Below are positions 15,901 to 24,726 of a stretch of DNA of 64,000 nucleotides, in pieces. A program made the translations under genes and the position numbers. Location of the stretch: the NCBI GenBank assembly GCA_029310945.1, contig JARJFC010000002.1, positions 124,001 to 188,000 of the forward strand. The letters are read 5' to 3'. Below the pieces are notes generated by a model. The model saw only the letters and a list, made by a program, of their open reading frames with translations. It searched no databases and was not told the DNA's origin. The DNA is from Leptospira sp. 96542 (GTDB taxonomy: Bacteria; Spirochaetota; Leptospiria; Leptospirales; Leptospiraceae). The stretch's first letter is position 1. Each line of letters starts with the position of its first letter.

Positions 15901-17834
15901 AAAGAGTATTCACAATTTTTTTTATTTATATTTGTTTGATGGGGAGTCATTGTGCGGAGTCTGAAAAACAAAATCACTCTCTGAATAAAAATGAAAAAAT
16001 TGGGTTTATTGATTTATCAAAGGGAGATGAGCCATTCCTTCACTCGCTTGAAGGCCCTTGGGAATTTTATTGGATGGAATTATTGGAGCCTTCCTTTTCT
16101 CCGAGTAATCTATATCAATTATCTGATAAACAATCTCCAATGATTTTCCAGTATCCAGGAAAAAATCCCGATTTAGTCGTATCAGAGTTTCGTCCATGGA
16201 CAAAAATTAAATTTGAGAATTATGAATTTCAACCATATGGTTATGCTACATATCGCACTATTTTAAAATTACCGAAAGCGAATATGAATTATTCGGTTCA
16301 TTTTACTCAATTGTTTACTGCTTCGAAAATTTGGATCAATGGAGAATTGAAAGGCCAGGTGGGCAACGTATCAAGTGACCTTACGAAAGTTATCCCTGGA
16401 CGTAGAAATACTACCTTTAAATTTCAATCGGAATCGAAATACATTGAAATCGTGTTACAAGTTGCAAATTCGCATTACTACCAAGGTGGGCCGAGAGGAG
16501 AATTCCTCATTGGTAGTGAAGAAAAAATTGATAACTATGTAATAAAAAACATAATCTTTGATGTAATTGTGTTCGGATTGATATTTGGTTCGATGATTTA
16601 TCATCTGTTTATTTACTTTTTAAACAAAGATAACAAACCATTTATTTTTTATTGTATCGTATGTTTAACATTTTTATTACGACTGCCTTTCCATAATATG
16701 AAATTGTATAGTATTTTTACTTCGGAAATTTCTTGGTACGGACAATCTTTCTTTTTGCATTTTGTAAATATTGTCTCAATTTTATCTGTCGTTTATTTTC
16801 TGAATAGCCTCTTTCCTAAAATTACTAAACCTTATTTTTTTATATTCTATTGGATTGGAGCTTTTGCGGGCATCTTGATTGTATTAATCGATGAAAGATC
16901 ATTGTCATACGCAAATTTCTTTTACATTTCATTCTATTTACCAATTTACCTTGTTCATGCAATTTATTTAATATTTTTTAAAATAACTGAAAAAAAATCA
17001 TTTTATTTAATGGCAATCGGAATTTTGGGATTAGGGTTCTTTGGACTTTTAGGAATTATTTTAAATTTATATGGGATCGATTCAGGTGTGTATATTATCT
17101 CAGGTTTTTTGATTTTTATTTTATTTCAAGCGTTAGCACTGAGTAGATTTTATACGATAGCATTAGAGAATCATTCAAAACTGAAATTAAAATTAGTTCA
17201 CGAAAATCAAAAAAATCTCTCCGAACAAAGAGAAGAATTACAGATTTTAATGCACGATAGTTTGGGTGGAGAATTAACGGACATTCATGTTTATCTTGAA
17301 AAACATATTGATTTACAAATAGAAGAACTACCCGAAAAATTCGTTCCCGAGTTACATACTCGTACAATGCAGATTATTCGATCTTTTCGAAATCATTTGC
17401 TTTTTATCGAAGATCTTAATATCACGTATAAAAATTTATTTGAAGGATTGAATCTTACAATACTTAGGAGGTATGCTGATGCAGGGAGAGAGGTTGAATT
17501 CAATATCCCTGAAAATTTATTAGGGAGTGTATTTCAAGAAAAAATAAATGCATGCCAATATGACCTTCCGATAAATTTGTTTTACCTATTTACAGAAATT
17601 TGTACGAACGATTTGAAATATGGCAAAAATGAATCTGTATGGACGATTGGTTACTTCGATTCAAAAATCTCAATTCAACAACGAAACCAAATTAAAACCC
17701 ATTTGTCAGAACTAGGATTGGTTCCAAAAGCCGCATATCTCCGGGTAGAGAAAATGAAAGGTGAATTAGAGTCATGGATTTCCGATGGAATATTTTATTT
17801 AAAAATAGAAATTCCGCTAGGAACAGGAACTTAA
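15897..17834 (+). CDS. 7TM-DISM sensor histidine kinase (NarX/DesK-like), atypical ATP-binding domain
   Basis: This 645-residue protein has a signal sequence with possible lipobox, an extracytoplasmic sandwich domain, and a seven-helix block around residues 215-420. A HisKA_3-like helix pair carries LMHDSLGGELTD, with the phospho-acceptor His near residue 452. The presumed HATPase region has a recognisable N-box (FTEICTNDLKYG), but the glycine-rich DxGxG and GLG boxes are missing. It is therefore either a degenerate kinase or one with an unusual lid. It overlaps the response regulator by ATGA, so the pair is likely cognate. Its input domain resembles that of the cyclase two genes upstream. 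Confidence 0.82.
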   Translation: MKRVFTIFFIYICLMGSHCAESEKQNHSLNKNEKIGFIDLSKGDEPFLHSLEGPWEFYWMELLEPSFSPSNLYQLSDKQSPMIFQYPGKNPDLVVSEFRPWTKIKFENYEFQPYGYATYRTILKLPKANMNYSVHFTQLFTASKIWINGELKGQVGNVSSDLTKVIPGRRNTTFKFQSESKYIEIVLQVANSHYYQGGPRGEFLIGSEEKIDNYVIKNIIFDVIVFGLIFGSMIYHLFIYFLNKDNKPFIFYCIVCLTFLLRLPFHNMKLYSIFTSEISWYGQSFFLHFVNIVSILSVVYFLNSLFPKITKPYFFIFYWIGAFAGILIVLIDERSLSYANFFYISFYLPIYLVHAIYLIFFKITEKKSFYLMAIGILGLGFFGLLGIILNLYGIDSGVYIISGFLIFILFQALALSRFYTIALENHSKLKLKLVHENQKNLSEQREELQILMHDSLGGELTDIHVYLEKHIDLQIEELPEKFVPELHTRTMQIIRSFRNHLLFIEDLNITYKNLFEGLNLTILRRYADAGREVEFNIPENLLGSVFQEKINACQYDLPINLFYLFTEICTNDLKYGKNESVWTIGYFDSKISIQQRNQIKTHLSELGLVPKAAYLRVEKMKGELESWISDGIFYLKIEIPLGTGT

Positions 17835-17856
17835 TCCGTAGTAACTCTTTTTATTT

Positions 17857-19236
17857 CTAAACCATCTCTTCTGGTTTTACCCAAAGTTCGTATTCTTCTG
17901 CTGTTAAAAATCCCAATTGAATGCCTGCTTCTTTTAAAGATAATTTTTCGCTAAATGCGAGTTTGGCGATTTTTGCTGCTTTATCGTAACCAATATGTGG
18001 GTTCAGTGCAGTCACAAGCATAAGGGAGTTATTTAGGTTTTGGTTTATCGTTTCCAAATTCGGTTTTATACCGATTGCACAATGTTCGTTAAAAGACAAA
18101 GTCGCATCAGCGAGTAGCCGTATGGAATTCAAAACATTAAAAATGATAAGTGGTTTGAATACATTCAGTTCAAAATGACCCGAAGCTCCTCCAATATTGA
18201 CGGCGACATCATTTCCCATCACTTGGGCACAGACCATTGTCAGTGCTTCGGATTGTGTGGGGTTCACCTTGCCTGGCATGATGGAAGAACCTGGTTCATT
18301 TTCGGGAATGGATATTTCCCCAATCCCACAACGGGGTCCTGATGCCAAAAGGCGGATGTCATTGGCAATTTTCATAAGTGATGTAGCGATGGTTTTTAAA
18401 ACTCCACTCACTTCCACTAGGGAGTCGTGTGCTGCCAGTGCCTCAAATTTGTTTTCTGCCGAAACAAAGGGCAGTTTTGTTTCTTTAGCTATGGACTCGG
18501 CCACTCTTTTTCCAAATTCTGGGTGGGTGTTGAGTCCTGTTCCCACCGCTGTTCCACCAATCGCCAAACGATAAATAGATGGTAATATCTTTTTAGTTCT
18601 CTCTATGGAATAGGTGAGTTGTTGTGTATATCCGGAAAATTCTTGGCCGAGAGTGAGAGGAGTGGCGTCTTGTAAATGGGTGCGGCCAATTTTTATAATG
18701 TCCTGAAACTCGTTAGTTTTTTGTTCTAACGTGTTTTGGAGTGATTGTAATGCGGGAATGAGTTTATGAACCAATTGTTCGGCACAGGCAATGTGCATGG
18801 CTGTGGGGAATGTATCGTTTGAACTTTGGCCTTTATTGGCATCGTCATTGGGGTGGATTGGGTTTTTGGAACCCAAAACACCGCCAAAAATTTCAATGGC
18901 GCGGTTGGCTATGACCTCGTTTGCGTTCATATTGGTTTGGGTGCCTGAACCGGTTTGCCAGATAACAAGTGGAAAGTGGTCGTCCAGTTTTCCTTCAATG
19001 ACTTCATCGCAAGCAAGAAGGATTAGGTCTTTTTTTACTTTGGATAAAAGCCCGAGTTCATGGTTCACGATGGCTGCTGATTTTTTGAGAATGCCAAGAG
19101 CACGTATCATTTCTCTGGGAAACCTATCATTACCAATGTGAAAGTGGTGGAGGGATCGTTCGGTTTGTGCTCCCCAATAACGTGTAATTTCTACAGGGAT
19201 TTCTCCCATGGAATCGGATTCTTTCCTTGTTTGCAT
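17857..19236 (-). CDS. fumC: Class II fumarate hydratase
   Basis: The 459-residue protein is a full-length class II fumarase of the aspartase/fumarase superfamily, which converts fumarate and malate without an iron-sulfur cluster. It shows the family signature [16 protein letters not shown] containing the catalytic Ser loop, [30 protein letters not shown] and the His of the TAAD-like region. It converges on the kinase gene with a 22-base gap. Class I and class II fumarases within 10 kb is unusual; together they suggest backup under oxidative or iron-poor conditions. Confidence 0.95.
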   Translation of the reverse strand: MQTRKESDSMGEIPVEITRYWGAQTERSLHHFHIGNDRFPREMIRALGILKKSAAIVNHELGLLSKVKKDLILLACDEVIEGKLDDHFPLVIWQTGSGTQTNMNANEVIANRAIEIFGGVLGSKNPIHPNDDANKGQSSNDTFPTAMHIACAEQLVHKLIPALQSLQNTLEQKTNEFQDIIKIGRTHLQDATPLTLGQEFSGYTQQLTYSIERTKKILPSIYRLAIGGTAVGTGLNTHPEFGKRVAESIAKETKLPFVSAENKFEALAAHDSLVEVSGVLKTIATSLMKIANDIRLLASGPRCGIGEISIPENEPGSSIMPGKVNPTQSEALTMVCAQVMGNDVAVNIGGASGHFELNVFKPLIIFNVLNSIRLLADATLSFNEHCAIGIKPNLETINQNLNNSLMLVTALNPHIGYDKAAKIAKLAFSEKLSLKEAGIQLGFLTAEEYELWVKPEEMV

Positions 19237-19414
19237 AATCCACTCACTAAAATTGATTTTGATTTAATACCCCAAAAACCCAGATGAGTTAAAGCTACGG
19301 TTGTAATCCATGTTAAAATGGCTACAAAATGAGTAGGGAATTCTAATCGATAAATGTATGCAAAATAATAGCGCACCCAAAAAAATATTGCTTTTTTAAA
19401 GCTATATACTATAC

Positions 19415-19864
19415 ATGTGTATGGTTAAATTATATACCATTGGTTTTACGAGTAAATCTGCCGAAACGTTCTTTGGCCTTTTGCAAAAAAATGACGTCAA
19501 AAAGATCATAGATACCCGTATCAATAACACTTCACAGTTATCTGGTTTTGCGAAAGGAAAAGATCTTTCTTATTTTGCCAAAAAAGTAGCAAATATCAGT
19601 TATGTACATGATGTTGGTATGGCTCCAACCAAAGAACTTCTCGAAACGTACAGAAAGGGAGGAATGACATGGGAAGGTTATGAAACTGCTTACCTGAATT
19701 TATTGGATATGCGCAATGTGGGAAAAAAGATCAATATAGACTCACTCCATATGAATTGTTTACTATGCAGTGAACACACTCCTGAAAAATGCCATCGCCG
19801 GTTACTCGCCGAATACATTAAGGCAAAGTTTAATGGTGTGGAAATCATCCATTTGGTCAAATAA
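19415..19864 (+). CDS. DUF488 family protein
   Basis: This 149-residue protein matches DUF488: LYTIGFTSKSAETFFGLL at the start, IIDTRINNTSQLSGFAKGKDL, YVHDVGMAPTKELL, and the Cys-rich end CLLCSEHTPEKCHRRLLAEY. The family is widespread and its activity is not established. Two ATGs (codons 1 and 3) are possible; a TATACT box lies only 5 bases before the first, so the message may be nearly leaderless. The arms ATACA and TGTAT flank the first ATG. It stands alone between fumC and a convergent membrane protein gene. Confidence 0.85.
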   Translation: MCMVKLYTIGFTSKSAETFFGLLQKNDVKKIIDTRINNTSQLSGFAKGKDLSYFAKKVANISYVHDVGMAPTKELLETYRKGGMTWEGYETAYLNLLDMRNVGKKINIDSLHMNCLLCSEHTPEKCHRRLLAEYIKAKFNGVEIIHLVK

Positions 19865-19914
19865 ACGGAAAGAAGGGTTGAGCGAATGATCTCACCTTAT
19901 GTTATAGAAAAAAT

Positions 19915-19959
19915 GAAACACCCAGCAAACTTTTAAAATATGATTTGTATGGGTGTTTC
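19915..19959. terminator. Inverted repeat between convergent genes
   Basis: GAAACACCC (19915-19923) and GGGTGTTTC (19951-19959) are perfect 9-base arms with a 27-base loop. It lies between two convergent genes, so it could end transcripts from both sides, although the loop is long and the T run is weak. Confidence 0.45.
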
Positions 19960-19994
19960 GTTAAACGATCAAAGAATTCAAAAAAGTTTTTAGT

Positions 19995-20366
19995 TTAGAA
20001 AGGTTTGAATATGGCAAGGTAACCTGCGGTGATTCCTAAAATTGGAAATCCGAACCAAAGGATTTTTGCGAATTGTTCTTTTTTTGATACAAGTGCGAGA
20101 AGACCACCAAACATAAGCCAAATGACAAGTTTTACCCAAACCCAACCTGGTAATGCCGCATGTGAGACTCCTACATGTTTTAACATAGGAAAGCCTGCGC
20201 CAATGAGTAAGATGAGCCCAAGTCCGTGGGTGATGGCCGCGAGTAATCTGTATTTGTTATCCGATTTTTTTCCACCGTTGAGAGTGTAAAGGGCAATTCC
20301 TCCGAGTGAAAAAAAGAGTAAAAAGATGCCGGTGATGTGGACGAGTTTTAATACTTGGAATGACAC
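19995..20366 (-). CDS. Small integral membrane protein, four predicted helices
   Basis: The 123-residue protein is almost entirely four hydrophobic helices: LKLVHITGIFLLFFSLGGI, LLAAITHGLGLILLIGAGF, WVWVKLVIWLMFGGLLAL and ILWFGFPILGITAGYLAIF. It carries His residues inside helices 1 and 2 (VHITG, ITHGL). The pattern resembles small SirB/CopD-like membrane proteins that sometimes bind heme, but this is only a resemblance. Function unknown. It has its own promoter region and converges with the DUF488 gene. Confidence 0.75.
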   Translation of the reverse strand: MSFQVLKLVHITGIFLLFFSLGGIALYTLNGGKKSDNKYRLLAAITHGLGLILLIGAGFPMLKHVGVSHAALPGWVWVKLVIWLMFGGLLALVSKKEQFAKILWFGFPILGITAGYLAIFKPF

Positions 20367-20529
20367 GTAAATCTCCTGTTCCTTCCTTTATAGAATTTTG
20401 GTTTTTGATTGCGAGGTTTTTCTTCTGTGCGATGGGGAAAAAAGGACTGGGATTTTCTGGGCATTGAAAAAAAACTATGTTGTGGAAATTAGTGCGAATG
20501 GCCTGTAACCGCTAGGATCACTGGAATTT

Positions 20530-20937
20530 ATGGAAAATACTAAAACCTTACTTGTTTTACGAGGGATTCCTGGCTCTGGGAAAACAACCCTTGCGAAAAC
20601 CATTTCTCTTTCCAATGGCGCACCCATATTTTCTATAGATTCGTATTTTGAAACCGATTCGGGCGAATATGAATTTGATTACAAAAAAAATCACCTAGCT
20701 TACAAAGAATGTGAATCCAAAACCAAACAGGCTTTAATGGATGATGTTCCCTTTGTGATTGTAGACAATACCTTTACTTTGGACTGGGAACTAGAACCTT
20801 ACTCTCGTTTAGCGAATGAATTTGGGTATCGATTTTTTGTGGTGACCGTGGAAAATAGGCACGGTGGTTCCAATGTTCATGGAATTTCAAACGAACAAAT
20901 CAATAAAATGAAAGGAAAATACCAGGTGGTTTTGTAA
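20530..20937 (+). CDS. P-loop ATPase/polynucleotide-kinase-like protein
   Basis: This 135-residue protein has a Walker A motif near its start (VLRGIPGSGKTTLAK), IFSIDSYFE for the acceptor-binding Asp, and VDNTFTLDWELEPY as the second conserved strand. This is the AAA_33/zeta-like small-kinase pattern. It could phosphorylate a nucleic acid or small molecule, but no acceptor can be named. Its last seven codons and the bases just after are repeated 679 bases downstream, on the far side of a VapBC pair. Confidence 0.8.
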   Translation: MENTKTLLVLRGIPGSGKTTLAKTISLSNGAPIFSIDSYFETDSGEYEFDYKKNHLAYKECESKTKQALMDDVPFVIVDNTFTLDWELEPYSRLANEFGYRFFVVTVENRHGGSNVHGISNEQINKMKGKYQVVL

Positions 20938-20947
20938 GGAGTCGGTT
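20916..20947 (+). repeat. 32-bp direct repeat, left copy (3' end of the kinase gene)
   Basis: AAAATACCAGGTGGTTTTGTAAGGAGTCGGTT in two parts: AAAATACCAGGT then G then GTTTTGTAAGGAGTCGGTT. It spans the last codons and stop of the kinase gene. The right copy differs at one base only. The pair brackets vapBC. Confidence 0.85.
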
Positions 20948-20952
20948 ACTGA

Positions 20953-21330
20953 CTAGTTTTTCTTTTCAAAAAGCTTCACTCCAGGCAAACCTCTAAAATC
21001 ATTGTCTTGTGTCCAAAGCATTGCATTGTGCAAAAATGAAGTCGCATAAATGATGCTATCTGCCATAGGAATCGAATTTTCAACACTAACCTTAGCGGCA
21101 TAGATTGAAATTCTTGAATCTAAGTTGACTACTATGCTGAGTTGCATATGTGCAACTATTTTCAAAGCAAGGTCTTCGCCTTTTTCCTTATATACTTTTT
21201 TGAAAACTTCAAATAAGGTTAAGCTTGGCACAATTAAGTTTTCCGTATTTTCAATTGCGTCCGCATAAAGGTTCGCCCGACTTGTTCCGCTGAAATATTC
21301 TAACCAGCCAGAGGAATCAACGACATTCAA
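20953..21330 (-). CDS. vapC: VapC-type PIN-domain toxin (second pair)
   Basis: The 125-residue protein is a PIN-domain ribonuclease: Asp5 in MNVVDSSGWLEY, Glu in LTLFEVFKKVYKE near residue 41, Asp in IPMADSIIYATS near residue 90 and MLWTQDNDFRGL with the last acidic residues. It belongs to a different branch from the VapC in the 4.6 kb cassette. The start overlaps the antitoxin stop by 4 bases. It is transcribed against the kinase gene and lies wholly inside the 32-bp direct repeats. Confidence 0.88.
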   Translation of the reverse strand: MNVVDSSGWLEYFSGTSRANLYADAIENTENLIVPSLTLFEVFKKVYKEKGEDLALKIVAHMQLSIVVNLDSRISIYAAKVSVENSIPMADSIIYATSFLHNAMLWTQDNDFRGLPGVKLFEKKN

Positions 21331-21533
21331 ATTCGATCTCCGTCCCTTTCAAATTTTGGGTTCATCCCCGTTAAAGACCCTCTTAATTTTTTTATTGGTT
21401 CGATTGGGATTAACTCCATTCGATTTCCAAAGGTTATGATTTCGAGTTTCATCCCAACTTTTACGCCGATTTGTTCACGAATCTCTTTTGGGATCACAAC
21501 TTGAAATTTTGGTGAAACAATGACCTTTCCCAT
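21327..21533 (-). CDS. vapB: AbrB-type antitoxin (VapB partner)
   Basis: The 68-residue protein starts with an AbrB swapped-hairpin domain (GKVIVSPKFQVVIPKEIREQIGV and MKLEIITFGNRMELIP) and ends with a basic and acidic tail (LTGMNPKFERDGDRI) suited to toxin binding. It is the first gene of the minus-strand pair, with overlap into vapC. It would bind DNA upstream of itself between its ATG and the right direct repeat. The pair as a whole looks inserted at the kinase 3' end. Confidence 0.86.
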   Translation of the reverse strand: MGKVIVSPKFQVVIPKEIREQIGVKVGMKLEIITFGNRMELIPIEPIKKLRGSLTGMNPKFERDGDRI

Positions 21534-21594
21534 ATTGATACCTCTTCTGTAAATCTAAGTGATGATCAAAGAAATGTCAATGTGATTTGAAGTC

Positions 21595-21626
21595 AAAATA
21601 CCAGGTTGTTTTGTAAGGAGTCGGTT
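21595..21626 (+). repeat. 32-bp direct repeat, right copy
   Basis: Thirty-one of 32 bases match the left copy at 20916-20947; the difference is T for G in the thirteenth base. It sits 61 bases upstream of the vapB start. Sequence after it differs from that following the left copy. Confidence 0.85.
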
Positions 21627-21721
21627 TTGGTTTCCCAAGGTGTGAAGATTTGTTGGAGGCAAAAAAAACCGCCACTTAACCAAAATCAAGCGACGGCTTA
21701 TAGAAAACTATAAACGGAGGA

Positions 21722-21985
21722 TTATCTCCAGTTGTTAGTTTTAGGTTTTGCGATGTTTACTTTCATCTCACGGTTAAGGATGTTTTTTCCGTTAAGATCC
21801 TTAATCGCATTGTCAGCTTCCCCGCCGTCTTTCATTTCGATAAAACCGAAACCTTTAGAACGACCAGAATACTGATCAGTGATGATTTTTGCAGATGTAA
21901 CTGCACCATGAGCTCCGAAAAGCTCGCTAAGTTTACCTTCGGTCATATCGTAAGATAGGTTACCAACGTAGATGTTTACTGACAT
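21722..21985 (-). CDS. Single-RRM RNA-binding protein
   Basis: This 87-residue protein is one RNA-recognition motif: RNP2 is NIYVGNLSYDMTE and RNP1 is RSKGFGFIEM, with a basic tail. Bacterial proteins of this type, common in cyanobacteria and spirochaetes, are often cold-induced RNA chaperones. I start at the ATG with GAGGAC just before it; longer readings upstream are not protein-like. A leader of about 260 bases with a long-distance inverted repeat precedes it, so the gene may be post-transcriptionally regulated. Confidence 0.9.
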   Translation of the reverse strand: MSVNIYVGNLSYDMTEGKLSELFGAHGAVTSAKIITDQYSGRSKGFGFIEMKDGGEADNAIKDLNGKNILNREMKVNIAKPKTNNWR

Positions 21986-22091
21986 AGTGTCCTCAATTGT
22001 TAAAAAATTGACTCTGGAATTTGGATTTAATGACGCCAACGACCCTTTTACGGATTTTTGGTAAGAACTCCAGAAAAATGCAGGGAAAAAC

Positions 22092-22191
22092 TTGGGAAAG
22101 CTATCGGCGTGCAAGCTTGAAAGGACTACTTCGGCGGTTAGAAAATCAACAATACTCTGAATCTCCAGTCAGTCTATTTAGGCTTTCCCAA
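22092..22191. promoter_or_regulatory. Long-range inverted repeat in the RRM gene leader
   Basis: TTGGGAAAGC (22092-22101) and GCTTTCCCAA (22182-22191) are perfect 10-base complements 80 bases apart, in the 262-base gap between slyD and the RRM gene. In the minus-strand transcript they could fold a stem upstream of the RRM ribosome binding site. Confidence 0.4.
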
Positions 22192-22247
22192 AATAGCAAA
22201 CCTAAAAGGAGATCCAGGAAGAAATTTTCATATTTTTTGAAAAAAAA

Positions 22248-22733
22248 TCAATGGTGGTGGTGCCCACCTGGCCCGTGGACATGGCCGTGTTGGATTTCTT
22301 CTTTTGTAGCTTCGCGGATGGATTTGATTGTTACAGAAAAATGCAAAGTCTCACCAGCTAACGGATGATTGCCGTTTAATATAACATCGTTTTCTCGAAC
22401 TTCTTGGAGGTAGAGTACCATCTGTCCGTCAGGGGTGTCGGTTTGGAATTCCATACCCACTTCGAGTTCCGCATCTTTTGGGAGTTCTGCTTTGGGCACT
22501 TGGAAAATGAGAGCTTCGTTATATGTCCCATAACCATCTTCTGGTGCAACGGTCACTTCTTTGGCGTCCCCATCCACAAGTCCTTCTAGTTCTTTTTCCA
22601 AACCAGGGATGATGTTTTGCCAACCGTGCAGATACAATAATGGTTCATCGGACTGATCCAAAGTCTCGCCTTGGTCGTTTTTTAGATGGTAGGAAAATCC
22701 CACAACCTTTCCTTTAGTGATAGAATTTGACAT
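22248..22733 (-). CDS. slyD: SlyD-type FKBP peptidyl-prolyl isomerase
   Basis: The 161-residue protein is an FKBP of the SlyD class: KGKVVGFSYHLKNDQGETLDQSDEPLLYLHG, then a chaperone insert-in-flap region (VTVAPEDGYGTYNE, VPKAELPK) and VNGNHPLAGETLHF-like end. The tail HGHVHGPGGHHHH is the metal-binding, nickel-associated tail of SlyD. It speeds proline isomerisation and helps folding or nickel delivery in the cytoplasm. I start at MSNSITKG; the longer frame upstream is rejected. It is divergent from the Na/Pi cotransporter with 101 bases between starts. Confidence 0.92.
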   Translation of the reverse strand: MSNSITKGKVVGFSYHLKNDQGETLDQSDEPLLYLHGWQNIIPGLEKELEGLVDGDAKEVTVAPEDGYGTYNEALIFQVPKAELPKDAELEVGMEFQTDTPDGQMVLYLQEVRENDVILNGNHPLAGETLHFSVTIKSIREATKEEIQHGHVHGPGGHHHH

Positions 22734-22834
22734 ATTGGTTACAAGATAGGAACGGAAAAAAATACTGCAACCGAATAAAAGGTTGGTACAATACCACAAA
22801 GGAAGAAATTGAACCTCGGAAAAAGAAATCATTT

Positions 22835-24511
22835 ATGAATTGGTCACTTCTCATTCAAGTTTTGGGTGGTCTCGGTATTTTCATCTACGGGATGAAACTT
22901 CTCAGCGAGTCCTTACAACGTGTCGCAGGCGATCGTTTGCGCTCCTTCCTTTCCTCTATGACAAAAAATAGAGTCTCTGCTGTTTTTAGCGGGATGTTCA
23001 TCACTGCCACAATCCAATCTTCGTCGGCAACGACGGTGCTTGTAGTGGGTTTTGTCAATGCAGGGTTAATGGCATTGTCGGAAGCTGTTGGTGTCATCAT
23101 GGGAGCTAACATTGGTACTACGATTACGGCATGGATTGTATCCTTTCTTGGATTCAAGTTCAACATTGCTTCCTTCGCATTGCCTGCCATTGCCGCAGGT
23201 ATGGTTCTCCATTTTTCAAAAAGAGAGAGTCGTTCTGGTTGGGGGAGTTTCCTCATTGGTTTCGGGTTTTTGTTTTTAGGTTTAGATTATTTAAAAAATT
23301 CTGTACCAGACAGCGCAAAAGACCCAGAAACATTTCAGTTTTTGCAACAATACACAAATATGGGGTTCAATACCATCCTACTATTTGTTCTGATTGGAGC
23401 TTTACTGACCATCATCATCCAATCTTCCTCTGCATCCACTACCATCACCATCACTTTGGCATTTTCAGGTTACATTCCCATTGATGCGGCTTATGGTATG
23501 ATTTTGGGTGAAAATATCGGAACCACCATCACTGCCAATCTTGCCGCCCTTGCGGGGAATCGGAATGCTAAAAAAGCGGCACTCGCACATACGATGTTCA
23601 ATGTGTTCGGTGTGGTATGGGCTCTTATTTTTTTTAAAGCCTTTACTGGCATTATCGATCAAATCATACCTGGAGATCCTCTCGTAGACAAAGAGGGTAC
23701 GAGGTTCCATATTTCTCTCTTTCACACCATGTTCAACATAACAAACACCTTACTTCTGATTTGGTTTGTGAATTCGCTTAGTAAATTTGTTTCAAAAATT
23801 GTGGATGCCGTCGCTTCCAAAACGGGTAAGGATAAGGATTCCATTCGATTGTTACAAGCAGGTGCAGTCAAAACCACAGAACTTGCAATGGTCGAACTTG
23901 TTGAGTTCACCAAAAAAATCATCCGTGAAACTTATGATTTTATGAGGCTCACGGAACAGCTGTTACTTCAGCCATTTGATGCAGCCAAAGTAATTCAGGT
24001 TTTGAAAAAAGAAGAAGAACTCGATCAAGTTCGTACAGAAGTTTTAACTTACCTCAACCAAGTCCAAGAAACTGGTGTTACTGGTAATTATGCAAAGGAT
24101 GTGCTTGGCATTATGGAGCGAGTGAAGGCCGTGGAAGAAATGGGTGATAATTTTGCGTCCATTGCTCGTAAAATCCGCAAAGCCCACCGCCAAAAAATAT
24201 TTTTAGATAAAACCTTTAGTCACCAGGTAAAAGAACAAATCGAACTCCTCAAACACCATTATGATATGTTGATTGTGAACCTTGAAAAAAGTTCTTCTTT
24301 TGATATTTTGGGTAACCCACAAATCAGAAACCAAAGCCGCGAGTATCGATTTGAAATGATTCGTTCCATCAAAAAGAACGAAACCAAAGTCAAAAAGAAA
24401 AAATACCAGAAAAAATCCAACTTCTTGCCTGCCCTTCTTTACAGGGATGTGTCTCGCAATTTGGATAATATTTCTAGGTTACTGAATGCCGCTATTTATG
24501 CAGATGTTTAA
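22835..24511 (+). CDS. Na+/phosphate cotransporter (NptA/PNaS family) with PhoU-like tail
   Basis: The 558-residue membrane protein has the duplicated Na_Pi_cotrans module: GGLGIFIYGMKLLSESLQ at the start, then QSSSATTVLVVGFVNAGLM and, in the second half, QSSSASTTITITLAF. These QSSS motifs bind sodium and phosphate. Eight or so helices run to about residue 330, followed by a helical PhoU-like domain (about 350-540). It imports phosphate with sodium at the inner membrane. The chosen ATG gives MNWSLLIQVLGG; upstream in-frame codons overlap the divergent slyD start. Confidence 0.92.
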   Translation: MNWSLLIQVLGGLGIFIYGMKLLSESLQRVAGDRLRSFLSSMTKNRVSAVFSGMFITATIQSSSATTVLVVGFVNAGLMALSEAVGVIMGANIGTTITAWIVSFLGFKFNIASFALPAIAAGMVLHFSKRESRSGWGSFLIGFGFLFLGLDYLKNSVPDSAKDPETFQFLQQYTNMGFNTILLFVLIGALLTIIIQSSSASTTITITLAFSGYIPIDAAYGMILGENIGTTITANLAALAGNRNAKKAALAHTMFNVFGVVWALIFFKAFTGIIDQIIPGDPLVDKEGTRFHISLFHTMFNITNTLLLIWFVNSLSKFVSKIVDAVASKTGKDKDSIRLLQAGAVKTTELAMVELVEFTKKIIRETYDFMRLTEQLLLQPFDAAKVIQVLKKEEELDQVRTEVLTYLNQVQETGVTGNYAKDVLGIMERVKAVEEMGDNFASIARKIRKAHRQKIFLDKTFSHQVKEQIELLKHHYDMLIVNLEKSSSFDILGNPQIRNQSREYRFEMIRSIKKNETKVKKKKYQKKSNFLPALLYRDVSRNLDNISRLLNAAIYADV

Positions 24512-24547
24512 ATGATATTTAAATAAACGCTTTCGATATTTCAAAGA

Positions 24548-24580
24548 AATCCGCTATCAAAAATTGGCAGCGGATTTTTG
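24548..24580 (+). terminator. Rho-independent terminator after the Na/Pi cotransporter
   Basis: AATCCGCT and AGCGGATT form an 8-bp stem with a 13-base loop, followed by TTTGTTTT. It lies 36 bases after the stop. Confidence 0.8.
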
Positions 24581-24726
24581 TTTTCTAAAACCGTTGACAT
24601 GGATAAATTTTTTGTAAATAATGCAAAGTATCCAAACAATTCGAATCATTAGTTCAGATTTTGTAAAAACTTTTTTCGCCAACATCAGTTGAGATACAAA
24701 AAATGAATTAACGAAATCAAAATTGA

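Noticed and set aside
19191..19376. Minus-strand 61-codon frame upstream of fumC
   Set aside because: It overlaps the fumC start in another frame and has only one hydrophobic stretch; no support as a gene.
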